A DNA stretch of 64,000 nt, taken from assembly GCA_023897205.1 (NCBI GenBank), contig JAHWDD010000001.1, positions 248,001 through 312,000 on the forward strand, in the 5' to 3' direction. Under the pieces are notes generated by a model. The model did no database searches. It was not told the origin of the DNA and saw only the letters and a list, made by a program, of their open reading frames with translations. Below are positions 1 through 11,471 of the stretch, one piece after another (position 1 is the stretch's first letter; each line of letters starts with the position of its first letter). The DNA is from Exophiala sp. HKRS030. Lineage: Eukaryota; Ascomycota; Eurotiomycetes; Chaetothyriales; Herpotrichiellaceae. The position numbers and the translations under genes are program-made.

Positions 1-1546
1 TGTTGTGATTGCAAGTTAGGTACATACCTGTTATGTATTGGAACAGCAGGGCTGAGGCACACGCAGATTAGTTTGCAAACATTCATATACACGGCCGAAT
101 CCTTCGAATAGTTATTTGCAATTAAACAATATTGATAGCAAAAATCCTTCGAACTTGCACCAGAGATTGCAAGAGATTGCAAGCCGCTACGCAGCCTAGG
201 GCCCTTGCAACGGAGACGTACGCGGGACTTAGTCTAATGATATTTAAAGTAAGAAATAACTTGGGCTCACCAGCCTATCGAGTTCTTATTGCTAAACTAC
301 AATAGGAGGTCGATATCGGTACTTGGAGCCAATGGGCACTGTAACTGGCCATTATTGTTTATTATGTGCTCTTCGGGGTGTAATGAGCTAAATAGAACCC
401 CTAGTACTGCACAGGCCGCCGGGTGAGGCGGTCGCTGACTTGGAAGTCGGGTTCACTTTAACTTAGCTCCAGAGAGCCTGTAAGCCTAGACCTATTACGC
501 CTAGTCGGGGGGCTTTGTTGTTAGACGTGGACCAGGGTCAATTTACTGGATCCCCTACTCCGTACTGTAGGTGCTGATACCGAGTCATACTGTATAGTAC
601 TGAGTAGCTAATAAAAGACTGGATGAGAAAATGGCCCGTTTGTTTGAGTGTCTCAAGTTGTAAAAGTTGAACTTTCAAATCTCAATCTGGGACGTGCCAT
701 CATGAGGCTTTTGGGCTTGAATTTTGACATATGACAGACATTTCGTGATGTTCATAGAGATGACGATGACATGCACAACAAAGAACCAGCCGGGAAGTTG
801 AACCTGCAGTAGATTTTATTCCTGAGCAGCAATTCCACCAGGAGTTTGTGCAATGGTATGCTCTGTAAACAAGGCCGCCGATGGTGTCTTCTCCCTCTTT
901 ATTAGGGTTGGTATCACCAGCGTCAGAGTACGGAGTAATACGGTACACGTACGCGCACACACTTGCAGGATCATACGAGTTCCCTGAATGCGGTTCTCTC
1001 TTCTCGGGTCCTCTCGCTGCGCTATCAAGAATAACTCCCACATAGACCGTGTTTATCAACGGTGAGCTTTGGCCCTTGATCTTTCTAGGCCTCATCTCGC
1101 ACGCCGTTCCCGTGTATGATGCCCAACTGGGTTAGCAGGGCTTAGATGCAGAATGATCGTCTCTGGGTACCTGACTACTTCTCTGTTTCCGCCCCCGTGG
1201 CGTTGCGCTTGGTGCCGTCGACATGGGTCCCTTCGCACTCCTTGACCTTGAGCCATGGCCAAACCGGTATGGTGTCACAACACTTCCGCATGCCTCTCAG
1301 GCCGATGGGCCGTGGATGGGAGATTTCTCTTCCCTCGCCTAGCAAGTTGGGTGACTCTGGCTCTTCTTCGTCAACGTAACCAACCAAGGTGAGCGAGGAG
1401 ACACCATTACCGATGCGCACCTTCATTGCACGCGATCCCCAGGTTTCCATGTTTGCCTGTCTCCCTGCGTGATCAACCCGCTGGCATACCTCTTCGGCCA
1501 AGGTTCACCTCCCACCAATATCGCAAAGAGCGAACTGCGAACGAGG
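1..1546. other. Gene-poor left edge, nothing recognised
   Basis: No open frame here has a recognisable domain or a convincing ATG-plus-intron structure. The stretch holds a tandem 10-mer (GAGATTGCAA twice, near 162-182) and two copies of the TACGGAGTA motif in either orientation (556-564 and 929-937). An upstream exon of the following gene could lie near its right end, because that gene's frame stays open for some 80 bases before the first ATG. Confidence 0.5.
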
Positions 1547-3272
1547 ATGGCGACTGTCATAGCACCCGTGGAATTGCCCACGGGCAGACGCTCCTATTTC
1601 AATCCTGAACCAGGCCCAGACATACATGATCCCAACTGGATCCCGGTATTAGATGGTGCGCAGTACAAACCGCCGTCACCCTCGGCGGAGAAAGAAGTGT
1701 TGCCCTTTACGCCCTCCGCCTCATTCTCTCTATTCCCAAGTCAATCGCAAACCACCTCGCCGAAACCACGACCACCGGTATCCCACAACTACTCCAAAAG
1801 CTCACTCGCTCCTGAGAGTATAGCCTCCGAGTCCCGATCACAAAGTCCTAGTGACAATGTCGAGCCACTGCCCACTCTTTCAAACCTGGTGTACCAAGCT
1901 CAAAGCGATGCAGGAGGCCATCATCGCCGGAAGACGTCCCTCGGGTCGAGGTCGACTGAAGAGAAGATTTCCGTGGGCAGAGAAACGCCGGTGGGCGACG
2001 TGACGAGCGCACGGAGTACCGAGGAGAGGGCGAGTGTGGTCGAAGAACGCCCGTTTGCCTATCAAGAGCAACGTGACGAGCAGACAGGGACAAGGCCATC
2101 TACAGCGTCAGGCCGAAAGCCTACAGTGCTCCCGCCAACGTCAAAATACAACCGTAAGCCAGTGCCAATCGCACGACCACCCTTCGCAGCGAGCCTGCCT
2201 CAAACGCCCCAAGACTCTCCACGGTTGGGCCCTACCATGCCCACCACAGCTCCCTCGACGCCCCTGTCCCAGGCTCATCCATCACCGAGACTGATACCAT
2301 CTGATCTACCACCTCCTCCACAACCGCCTGAAAGTGTGCCGAAACTCCAGCCCATGAAGTCCACCGCTTCCGAACGTCGTCAGCGTGCTTTACACTCTCA
2401 CCCCTCGAACATCTCGCTCCGATCTCAAGCCAACTCCAGTTCAGATGATGCAGAGATCCGGTCAAAGCCTCCATCCCTGCGTAAGCCAAGGAAATCAACC
2501 GACTCACGCGCAACAACACGGTCTGCCATGTATGATTCCCAAATGCCGAGTCCAGCACCTACCACCCCGCTACCACAATTACCGCCGGAAGCCCGACGGC
2601 CGCCTACTCGGGACAATAACGCGTCGCAAAACTCGACGCCAGCTTTGCCCAGTGAACCCTTCTTGCCGAGTACTCCAACCGCGCGTGCAACGGAACAGTC
2701 TGAAACAGCATCATTCATGACGGAGAAGAATACGCTGGTGTTCAGACGCTTCGACAATGTCCATGTCAAACTTTTGCAGTGCTTGCAAGAGGAGATCTCA
2801 CAATTAGAGAAGGAGCTGTCCAAGTTAGAAGACCCCGACACCGCAGATAACTCTGGCGATAAAACGTCTCAAAAGATGCGCATACTGAGGGAACTGCGAA
2901 AAGTAGTTGCTGAATATGGTAAGTTTTCGAAAAAACGAGGCTCAACAATGACCAAGACAATGGCTCACGTATTGCATAGATCATCTTTTTACCACGTGGA
3001 ACAAGATGCAAGCCAACAAGGCTAGCGAGACGACCACGGATGATTTGAAGCGGTGGTTACAAAGACCCGGAACGAGTGCAGGAGCAGGCTTGGGAATCGA
3101 CGTACGTCAGGACATGCAATGGCTTGAAGAGAACAAAAACGACTTGAGCACCATCGACTTTAATGAGAAGGAGGAAATGGTGAAGAAATCAGCGCCACAG
3201 CCTCATGCGAATAACAATGGGGCCGCGGCAGGATTCCTGGCCTTGTTTAATTGCGCTGGAAAGAGGAAGTAA
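1547..3272 (+). CDS. DUF6594-like protein without membrane segment
   Basis: Two exons, 1547-2918 and 2980-3272, joined by a 61 bp GT-AG intron (donor GTAAGT, branch-like GCTCAC), give 554 residues. The start is the first ATG of the frame. Residues 1 to about 390 are low complexity, rich in Ser, Pro and Thr, and probably disordered. From about residue 395 the pattern changes to a charged helical region starting FRRFDNVHVKLLQ, followed by LxxEIxxLExEL and a KRWLQRPG segment. That is how the fungal DUF6594 family begins. DUF6594 proteins normally end in two or three transmembrane helices. This one ends at AGKRK without them, so it is a short or divergent member. The function is unknown. The gene model is good and the family call moderate. 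Confidence 0.72.
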
Positions 3273-3819
3273 TGATCTAGCGGTGGATGGTAAAAGGGCA
3301 CATGGGCTTGAGCGTTTGCAGATTTATGAAGGGCATACCAATAGAGTATATATATCAGCGATGAGACGACCTCACCTGTATTGCAGTCTCGTGCAGAAGA
3401 AATCAGACCCTGTGTGTATGTCGCGTGACCGGAAACGTTACAGAGGATAGACATTCTATCTTGCTCGACTTCAACTGTGCCCAACTGAATTACATACATA
3501 ATGCATGACACTAACCGGCGCAGGTACCCAAACTCGGCAAGATTTGGGCTTCAACTTCCCCGGACTTTTTGCCATTTCCCGGATTTGTGGCTCATCACGT
3601 GTGTCGAGGACTTTTTCCAAGCCTCATCTGTCATTTCCACTCTCTACGTCGTAATATTGGATTCACACACAGAACGTCCCCTCAAAAAGACCTTTTCACT
3701 TGTGGTCTTTTTTTCGTGCTACTTTGTATTCTTTTGTTTTGGTGGCTCTTTGAGTCTTTATCATTTCCAAAGATCCTAGACACTCACCGAGTAGAGGCGA
3801 AGAGGCAGATCTCTCAAAC
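3273..3819. other. Intergenic, putative 5' leader of PQ-loop gene
   Basis: No coding signal. The right part is pyrimidine-rich (CTTTTTTTCGTGC region near 3700-3770), as is common upstream of fungal start codons, and probably holds the promoter and leader of the next gene. Confidence 0.4.
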
Positions 3820-4893
3820 ATGTTTCCTCCGCAGCAGGGCACCTCGCTCGACATCGAAGCTCTTTCGGGCATCTGTGGTTCCATCTCGATCGCGTGCTGG
3901 GTCGTCGTCTTTTCCCCTCAGATCATCGAAAACTTTCGGAGAGGTTCGGCCGATGGGTTATCGATCGTCTTCATCGTCGTCTGGCTGGCCGGCGACATCT
4001 TCAACATCCTTGGCGCCATCCTCCAAGGCGTCCTCCCCACCATGATCATCCTGGCCGTCTACTACACCCTGGCCGACATCGTCCTGCTGTGTCAGTGTTT
4101 CTACTACCGCGGTTTCACCCTGAGCGACGAAGTCGTCAAAGACGCCGCGTCGAACGGCGGCCACGACGCCGAGACCCGGCCCCTGTTGCACAGCGGCTCA
4201 GTCACACAACCTCCGTCCCGGGACGAGGACGGGATCTCTGCTCTGAGGCCGCAGGTGCAGCACCAGCACCGACACTCTTCCGTCGACGGACGCCACCTGT
4301 CGCCCGTCGTCCCACTCATCGACCCTCCCAAGCCTTCCGACCCTCCCACCCCGGCGGGTGCCCTGAAGCCCTCCAGCCCTCTCCAGACGGCCGTCTTCAA
4401 CGTTTTTGCCATCCTCCTCGTGTGCGCCGCCGGCGTTTTGGGGTGGTGGATCGGCAACCACGGGTCCCACCGCCACCGCCACGTCAAGGACGAAGGACCG
4501 GCCAAGCTCGAGTTCGACACCCTGGGCCAGGTCTTTGGATACCTCTGCGCCGTGCTCTACCTCGGATCCAGAGTGCCACAACTCCTTCTCAACTACAGAC
4601 GCAAAAGCACCGAGGGCGTCTCGCTGCTCTTTTTCCTCTTTGCTTGTCTCGGAAACCTCACGTACGACATGTCCATCTTTGCGTACGCACCCGTGTGCGC
4701 CAGACCTGGCCACTGTGCACCGGGCGAGGAAAAGTCACTGTACCTTCGGTACATTGCGGTGAACGCGAGCTGGATCGCCGGCAGTCTGGGCACGTTGTTG
4801 CTGGACATGGCCATCTTTGTACAGTTTTTCCTGTACAAGAAGGACGACGACGAGGATTATTCGGATGTTGCGGTCGAGGAGAATGAACGATGA
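3820..4893 (+). CDS. PQ-loop vacuolar cationic amino-acid transporter-like protein
   Basis: A single-exon gene of 357 residues. Two PQ-loop repeats are visible: SPQIIENFRRGSADGLS at about residues 30-46 and VPQLLLNYRRKSTEGVS at about 253-269. Seven hydrophobic segments are arranged 3+1+3, with a long hydrophilic loop (about residues 105-190) between the halves. This is the layout of the Ypq1/Rtc2/PQLC2 (Stm1-like) family of lysosomal or vacuolar exporters of lysine and arginine. Length fits the family (about 310-400). The C terminus is acidic (KKDDDEDYSDVAVEENER). Location in the vacuolar membrane and cationic amino-acid substrates are inferred from the family. Confidence 0.9.
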   Translation: MFPPQQGTSLDIEALSGICGSISIACWVVVFSPQIIENFRRGSADGLSIVFIVVWLAGDIFNILGAILQGVLPTMIILAVYYTLADIVLLCQCFYYRGFTLSDEVVKDAASNGGHDAETRPLLHSGSVTQPPSRDEDGISALRPQVQHQHRHSSVDGRHLSPVVPLIDPPKPSDPPTPAGALKPSSPLQTAVFNVFAILLVCAAGVLGWWIGNHGSHRHRHVKDEGPAKLEFDTLGQVFGYLCAVLYLGSRVPQLLLNYRRKSTEGVSLLFFLFACLGNLTYDMSIFAYAPVCARPGHCAPGEEKSLYLRYIAVNASWIAGSLGTLLLDMAIFVQFFLYKKDDDEDYSDVAVEENER

Positions 4894-5240
4894 CGGGTCC
4901 GGCACTGCCCCTTCCAATCCAACCTGCAATTTCGCTTTCTATGTAGTTCAGATCTTGTCACCATGTACGGAGTACAAAACTTTGCATATCATCTGGCGTT
5001 TTTCTGCTCGGGGAAAAAGAAATCATCCACCTTGTTAGGGTCTACGATTCACGGGACTCAAAAAGGTGTCGGTGCATCAGATCCCCCGGCTTTGGCTATA
5101 CAGTACGAGGAAAAACTTTTGATCAAAACTTTACCATTTCTCATCCCTCCTAGCTCGATAAAATTCAATGGAGCTTCTCTTTTACATGCGCCGGTATACC
5201 TTCTCAATATTCCGCGTTTTCTAGTTTGCTTCCGATACCA
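4894..5240. other. Convergent intergenic spacer
   Basis: Lies between the 3' ends of the PQ-loop gene and the M20 pseudogene. It contains a GTACGGAGTAC palindrome-like element at 4965-4975, one of four such sites in the window. No gene is seen. Confidence 0.4.
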
Positions 5241-6728
5241 CTACTGGGCGCCACCTAGATAATCCCACACGGCGGCAGCATGTACCTTGACCACGCTGAC
5301 AAACTCGTCCACGCCGACTCGGTCATCCACGGCGGCGGCCATGGTCCGAGGGCCGACACCGTACACGAAGGCGGGCACGCCGTGGGACCTCCAGAACTTG
5401 GCGTCCGTGGCACCGAGGCCAGGGACGGCCAGGGATTCCCGGCCCGTCACCTCTTCCCCGGCCCCGGCCAGCCTCGCGATCATCTCGTGGTCGACAGCGC
5501 CATGACTGGACGGGTTGCTCGCGGCCTCTTGGACCGCGTATTCCACCTTGACGCCTCTTGCTTGGTCCTTGAACCCCCGACGGTCGAGCACGCCATCGAC
5601 GTACCGCAGGACGACCTCCTCGGTCAGGCCGATGGGGCAACCTGACGTCCACCTCGACCGCGCACCGGTCCGGGATCATGTTGACCTTGATCCCTCCTCC
5701 CCGCATGACGCCCACGTTGACGGTCGGGCGGAGCATGTCCTCGCTGGCCCCTTTGCCCGTGATCTCGTCCAACCGCGGCCCCTCACCTCCGGCCGGGCCC
5801 ATGTGGTCGACGATCGACCTGTCCAGGTCCGGGTGGACGTCCTCCTCGATCTTGACCGGCCGGGTCGACGAGCCTCGAAGCCACCCGGTTCGCCCCCTTC
5901 GCTGACGTGCGTGTACGCCCCGTGCGCAGTCCCTTTGTCGTGACGGTGAAGGTCACGCGGAGCGTGCCCTTTTCGCCGAACCTCCCCGACGGTAGACCTC
6001 CCGGTTCCGCGTCGATCATGACGTCCCCCTTCCCACCGGTCGCGGTCCCCATCGTTCCCGAGAAGCCAACGACTTCCCAATCTTCCTCCGGCCTCTTCAT
6101 CAGAGACCAGAGTCAACGCGACCGAGGAACGAGGTAACTTGAGATGTCGACGATGACGTTACAACTGAGTGGGCGACACCAGAGATGACGTTTTGTCAGC
6201 GTCATGACGATCAGGATCGAGTGGCGGAATGGTGTTCTTTCCAGACTCTTTGAAAAAAGAAAACAACAACCAAAAAAAAATAATCTCACGCAATCAAATG
6301 CAATCGCACTCGCCGCCGTTCCGGCCTTCATGTCCACCCCGCCCCTTCCCCAGATGTAACTTGCCGTCGTTGTGACCCGACCAAGGGCCCCGACCGTGTT
6401 TCCACTCACCCCCTCTCGACTCGTCGACTGGGAACACGTCGATGTGTCCATTCATCACGACTTTCTTGCCACCGCCGTTGCCGCTGCTGTCGCCGTCATC
6501 GTCCTCCCCACAAGCAAAGTCCTCGACCAGGTTCGGTTTCGATGCCCCTTGCGGTGCGATCACGCCGACCGGCACACCCTGACGTTCCAAGGACTCCCTG
6601 AGAACGTTGGCCGCGTCTAGTGTGTCCCCGGGTGGGTTGGTAGATGGAGCCCGAACGAAGGCCTGGAGTAGTTTGAAGTGCTCGTCTTGCTCGGAGTCGA
6701 TCAAGTCGATGAATGATTTTCTGTCCAT
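5241..6728 (-). pseudogene. M20 family metallopeptidase (ArgE/DapE/CPG2-like), frameshifted
   Basis: From the ATG at 6728 the reading frame gives an N-terminal M20 segment with the metal-site motif VMNGHIDVFP. The rest of the enzyme is conserved but scattered over several frames: YIWGRGGVDMKAG, then (after a probable intron near 6287-6137) TLVSDEEAGG with the catalytic Glu pair, then GDVMIDAEPGG, GAYTHVSEG, ANRVASRL, EEDVHPDLDRS and a C-terminal block ending at the TAG at 5241. Joining them needs about six single-base frame changes, near 6360, 6035, 5945, 5915, 5865 and 5643. Most sit at G or C runs. Amino-acid conservation in every fragment suggests very recent decay or a cluster of sequence errors. 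The intact family are zinc aminoacylases and peptidases of about 400 residues. Confidence 0.8.
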
Positions 6729-7924
6729 AATTGTTTTCGGACCCTCGCCCTCTCTCTCCGACACCTCTTTGTCCTTCTTATTGTCTCCTCTCTTCTCTAT
6801 GACTATGAATAAGAAACAAAACTCAACATAAGAAGAAGAATAAGATGACATCAAAAGAGACATGGGATGGGTGGAAACCAAAGGCGGGCTTTGTTTTTCC
6901 AAAGGAGTTTTCCCTTTCACAGTATCTATTCCAGTATGGAAGAAATAAACAAGTACAAGTCTCGGTGGGATGAAGACCTACCTATCTACAGAACGAGTTC
7001 GGATCGAAATACTTCACACTCGTTTAGTGAGTGTTTACGGATTTGTCCACTCCTCCAGGACCAGCCCATGTCCTCCTCCATGTACGCTTCGACGCCGTAT
7101 GGAAAGTTGTGTATGTACAGAGGTATGTACACACAGCGTAAAGTCCGGGCTGCAAATACACCAAGGGACGGAGTAGAGGGTGGTGCTAAGGGAACAACGG
7201 CAGCATTTGATACCACGTAGAATTCTTCTTTCCACTATGTCCGTATCATCAAGTCTACTTCGTACCAGACATATTTGACTTCTCAAGTACTTGGTCAAGG
7301 AGTCCTTGTACATATCTCTCACCATTCACTCTATCTTGATAGTCAAAAAAATAAAAAAAATAAAATAAAAAAAGGCCGTTCCTCATGTCGTCCTGAAATT
7401 TCGTTGAAATGAAAAAGAAAAGGTTAGGCTTAGTCAATTCAATCAGTTGTCCTAAAAGTCCTCGCTTGCTGAAATAAATGAAATCCCAGATTGATCAGAA
7501 CATTTCCAGAACAAAGTTCGTAGTTTTCGGAGGGACAGCTAAAACTCGAGCTGTACCAACAAAGTGTCAGTCATTTATTCGTCCTTCGTAAGTTCTTTTC
7601 CAGTGTGATAGTCGTCTCGTCGTTGAAAGCAGCCAAAAATAAAGGATTTTCGTTTCGTGGTCAAATATATGCCTTCATAACATTCTGCTTTTGTCTCCCT
7701 TCGCTATGCCCTTTGAATGTCGTGTCGCTCTCGACATAACGGTGCTTGCAGGTACTTGACCTGTATGTGCGGGAATCTTGACTCTTCCTGGGGGCAGTGG
7801 TTGACAAGTCCATCTCGCTGGGGAAACACATATCCGGAGACTCACGTAGCTCTTCGCTGAGTGCCAAAGGTGCAACGATCCGTCGATACACACAAACACA
7901 AGTATCTGTTGCATCAATAGACGA
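6729..7924. other. Intergenic, no gene seen
   Basis: Contains the upstream region of the M20 pseudogene and the 3' flank of the following minus-strand gene. An A/T-rich low-complexity tract (AATAAAAAAAATAAAATAAAAAAA) lies around 7345-7372. Short frames here match nothing known. Confidence 0.45.
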
Positions 7925-10030
7925 TCAACGTCTGACCCAGCCCGGCGGCGGGGGAGGTCGTCCACCTCGATACACAACTTCGCGCTCAATATAGCGTTCC
8001 TCTTCTCGATCCCATTCTTGGCGTGGGCGATGGGGTGGAGGTGGTTCAAGCATCAAGGGACGATGAGGTTCTTCCACCACTGGTGGTGGCAAGACTCGAT
8101 TTTCCCAGGCCATTTCCTTGATGCGCTTTTTGCGATCCTTACGAATGTCCTCTGATAGCCCGACAAGGCGGGCAACATCTTCCTAATTCATTGTCAGCAC
8201 GCTCTCCTAGTACAGAAATCACGTCCCGGATCTACTCACATATCGCAGGTAGGCAATGATGTAGTAGAAATCGTCCGTCTCCTCGAATTCATAGCCCATC
8301 TCTTGGATAGCCTCCTTGACGACGAGATCTTTGGTGATCTCGGTCCATAACCCTTCTTTGGCGTCTGGCATTCTACCATATCGGCGTCCAATGTCCCCAT
8401 TCGACGCTGGAACTGGTGGTGGGACGGGTAATGGCGCTGGTGCCGGCAGGGGGGCAGGTCTACCGATCTCCCCATACCCTTCCTCTCCGTCTGGCATAAA
8501 CTTGCTCCTCCGAACACCATTGTATCTTTGCCAGGTAATTTCTTGAGCTCCGCCACCAGCTCCATTCATGCGGACGCGATTAGTGCCAGGAGGAACGTCG
8601 ACTATCGCCCAGTCTCTCGTGGCGCCACGATATGCCTCCCCAACGTAGGCACGCTCCATGGCTCGGCTATTGTAATAGTCTGCCTCTTCCTGCACATCTC
8701 GATCATATTCACGATAGCCTTCGCGTCGGGGAACTGGAGCGTCGTAATAATCTCGTCCTGGAGGAGGCGGCGTGTAGGGACCCACGCTTCTGGCCCCTTC
8801 GTTGCGATCGATGACAATATTCTCATTTTCCGTGCGCCCATTTCTGGTCTGAGTTCGACTAATCTCGATCCTCTCCTCGGAGTGTGCGCGAGGGTGCGGA
8901 GGAGACAGCGGTGGGCTTGGTGGCGATGGGGGCCGAGTAATTGGGCGTGGCCGAGACGGGATGGCAACCTCGAAGCCGTGGTCAATATGGCGATGGTGAG
9001 TAATAACCTCTTGGTGGATGGTAGGAGCATTGATGACCTGTGGCTCTGGTGGTGCTTGCGGAGCCGAAACAACAGAGGGGCTAGGCGACCTAGAGCGTGA
9101 GTTCTTGCGAATGATGATTTCTTGTCGCTCACGGTTGCGACCGTCACGCTCCTCCTGTCTAATGATGATCTCCTGATTAGACCCAGAGCTACTGGAACGT
9201 CGTACTCGTGACCTGGCTCGCTCATGTGATTTGGGACGAGTCAAGCCATAATCATCATATCGACTAGGGTCCAGATTCTGTTCCGATCGTCGAATAATAA
9301 TCTCGTCTCGCTCAGCCTCTCTCGCCGGTCGTCTGACGTAATCGCTCCTCCTGGAGAGTGTGTCGTCAAAGTCCACGTCGTAGCGCGAGCGACGGTCGTC
9401 TTCGTCACGGCGAATGATGATCTCCTCCCTGGAGTCTCTCGGCGGCGGAGGGCGGACATCACGGTCTCTCTCGTCCCTACGAATGATGATTTCCTCCCTC
9501 TCCCGTTCGCGCGGGGCAGATGGTGGAGGAGGTGGTCTCCTGTCTGTATCTCTCTCATCCCGCCGGATGATGATTTCTTCCCGCTCTACCTCCCGATCTT
9601 TCTCTCTGAATCGAGGCGGAGGTCTGGATTCTGATTCTGCTCTTTCCCTGATGATGATTTGTTCCTTCTCGACCTTTCTTTCCGGCTCTGGGGAAGGTGA
9701 TCGTCGACGAGGTCGAGTGGGAATGAAGTCAAACTCTTCCCGTTCTCGTGCTCGTAAGACCACTGGGCCAGCAGTAGTCCTACCGTAGTCCTCTCGTAGG
9801 AAGGCGGGAGTATTTCCAGGTCTCTCTCGGACGTCGTCTCGGACGAGGACTTCTCGTACATCTCGTTCTCGTTCACGTTCACGTTCACGTACTGGGGTTC
9901 CACGACGGAAATCCACCTCCTCTTCAGTAAAACGATCATCGTAGACCCTGCGACCACCTCTGGAGGAGTAATCACGACGGTCCTCGTATCTGTCGATCGA
10001 GACATCGTCGACGTAGCGACGGCTCCCCAT
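7925..10030 (-). CDS. Large charged repeat protein, DUF8035-like
   Basis: Two exons, 10030-8240 and 8182-7925, joined by a 57 bp intron in phase 0, give 682 residues. The ATG chosen starts MGSRRYVDDVSIDRYEDRR; the frame is open further upstream but that part has no ATG. Residues about 40-110 are Arg/Asp/Glu rich. Between about 120 and 310 a unit with core [EQ]-I-I-I-R and a charged, RRDERD-like tail occurs seven times with variable spacers. A Pro-rich segment follows. The C terminus is globular, with WAIVDVPPGTNRVRMNG and KDLVVKEAIQEMGYEFEE followed by a Tyr-rich helix, which resembles the DUF8035 domain of filamentous fungi. The function is unknown. The repeat composition suggests a scaffold or a protein that binds nucleic acid or self-associates; that is inference. 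Confidence 0.78.
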
Positions 10031-11471
10031 CACGGCCACGGATATCTTGTTGTTTCTTATCGACTGATCACGAGGATGTTGCTGAGCGTCGTTTGCAGCG
10101 AAAAGGCGGGGTTGACCAGCGGGACTGGTCACCAAGGCAGTATAATGCGAGGCAGGAATCGCTAAATGCAAGACGGAAACAAGCAAGTGCACAACGACGA
10201 CAGCTGCAGGAAGTGGCAGAGAAGAAGAGGTGAGCAAAGCAATAGAAATACGCTCACTTAAAAAAGAAGGGTCAACAGGGTCACCAGGCTTTGGCTCTGG
10301 GGCTTTGGGTAGCAAAGTCGAGCTGAGAACTTGGCCTAGCAGCCTCTAAGGAACCCACGTCACTCTGCAGCACGCCACTAATTAGCACACCAGTCCTGCC
10401 AGTCCTGGCCGTCGTCCCCACGCCTGCACATCGGACAGTGACTTCAAAACGGACACGAGCATTGCTTCGCTGCAGCGGGGAAGCAGTTGGGCTCAGAAGG
10501 GCGGCGTTGCCTGCACTGCCATCTTCGTCAGCCCGAGAGGACTGTTGGACGACAACGTAGACAGGTTCAGCATCTTCCGTCGGCAAGGCTGATTACGATT
10601 CGGACCGTCACAGGGGCATGAAACTCATGACGATCAAAAGCAACGACCGCCTAATAAATGCATGTGCGTCTCCCTCGCTCCAGGCATATTGTACTCCGAC
10701 ACTGTGACGGATACTGCCGAAGCCTGGGATCTTCATTTCAGCTAGTTGCATGGTTGGAGGTCAGGCATTAGTAAATTGTTCCCTAAGCATCTTTGTGCAT
10801 TTCTGCCTCTCCATCCACTTGGGCATCAACATCCATGGCGAAGCGCACTCTTCGCTCCATGATTCGAAATTCACTGCGGAGGAGCCGGGTTTGGGAGCAA
10901 ACTTTTGTCTTCTTCTATATAGTCCATCATGTCCTTATTCAAGGACCATCTCATACTTTGGCGAGTCCTGTACAATCCTGACTCGACCAATGTTCATTAG
11001 TGTCTGTTCATTGGTTGCAATAGCCTGTTTGATGATTCTTCTCCCAGAGAATCACCGGCATCGCACCTGGTCACTTGTCTCCTACATAAGGTAAACGCCA
11101 AGTTTCGTCCGAAGACACGAAATCCCGCCAGCACGCCCATGGCAATGCACTCCTGTTGTCATATGCTAAATGTACAAATCTGGCCGGACTCCGTTCCCTA
11201 TGCCAAAAGCGGAAAAAAGTGTGGATATCTCAATTGTTGCTGTTTAGAAAAGAAGGGACGTCTCATCATAAGATCATTTCGTCGACGCGTACAATCTCTT
11301 GTCCGCGCCGGACCCAGTTTCGAGACTTGAGCTCGTGGATGACGGCTGTGGTGCGACTCCTGTACGTGGAGCATTCGTGTATCATCGTTAGGGAAGGACT
11401 CTGCGGTCAAAAATTTGACGGGCACGATTAATGATTAGCGAGGGATCAATCTTGAGTTCTTTTGGATCGTC
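10031..11471. other. Intergenic, no gene seen
   Basis: Probably the promoter and long leader of the repeat-protein gene on its left, with a minus-strand frame open from 10315. The 10750-11430 part has only short frames with no recognisable domain. Confidence 0.4.

Noticed and set aside
3894..4886. 330-codon alternative frame inside the PQ-loop gene
   Set aside because: Arg/Pro/His-rich composition typical of a shifted frame; the other frame carries both PQ loops and the membrane helices.
9866..9896. CGTTCA microsatellite as a mobile or regulatory repeat
   Set aside because: It lies in coding sequence and simply encodes an Arg-Glu run.
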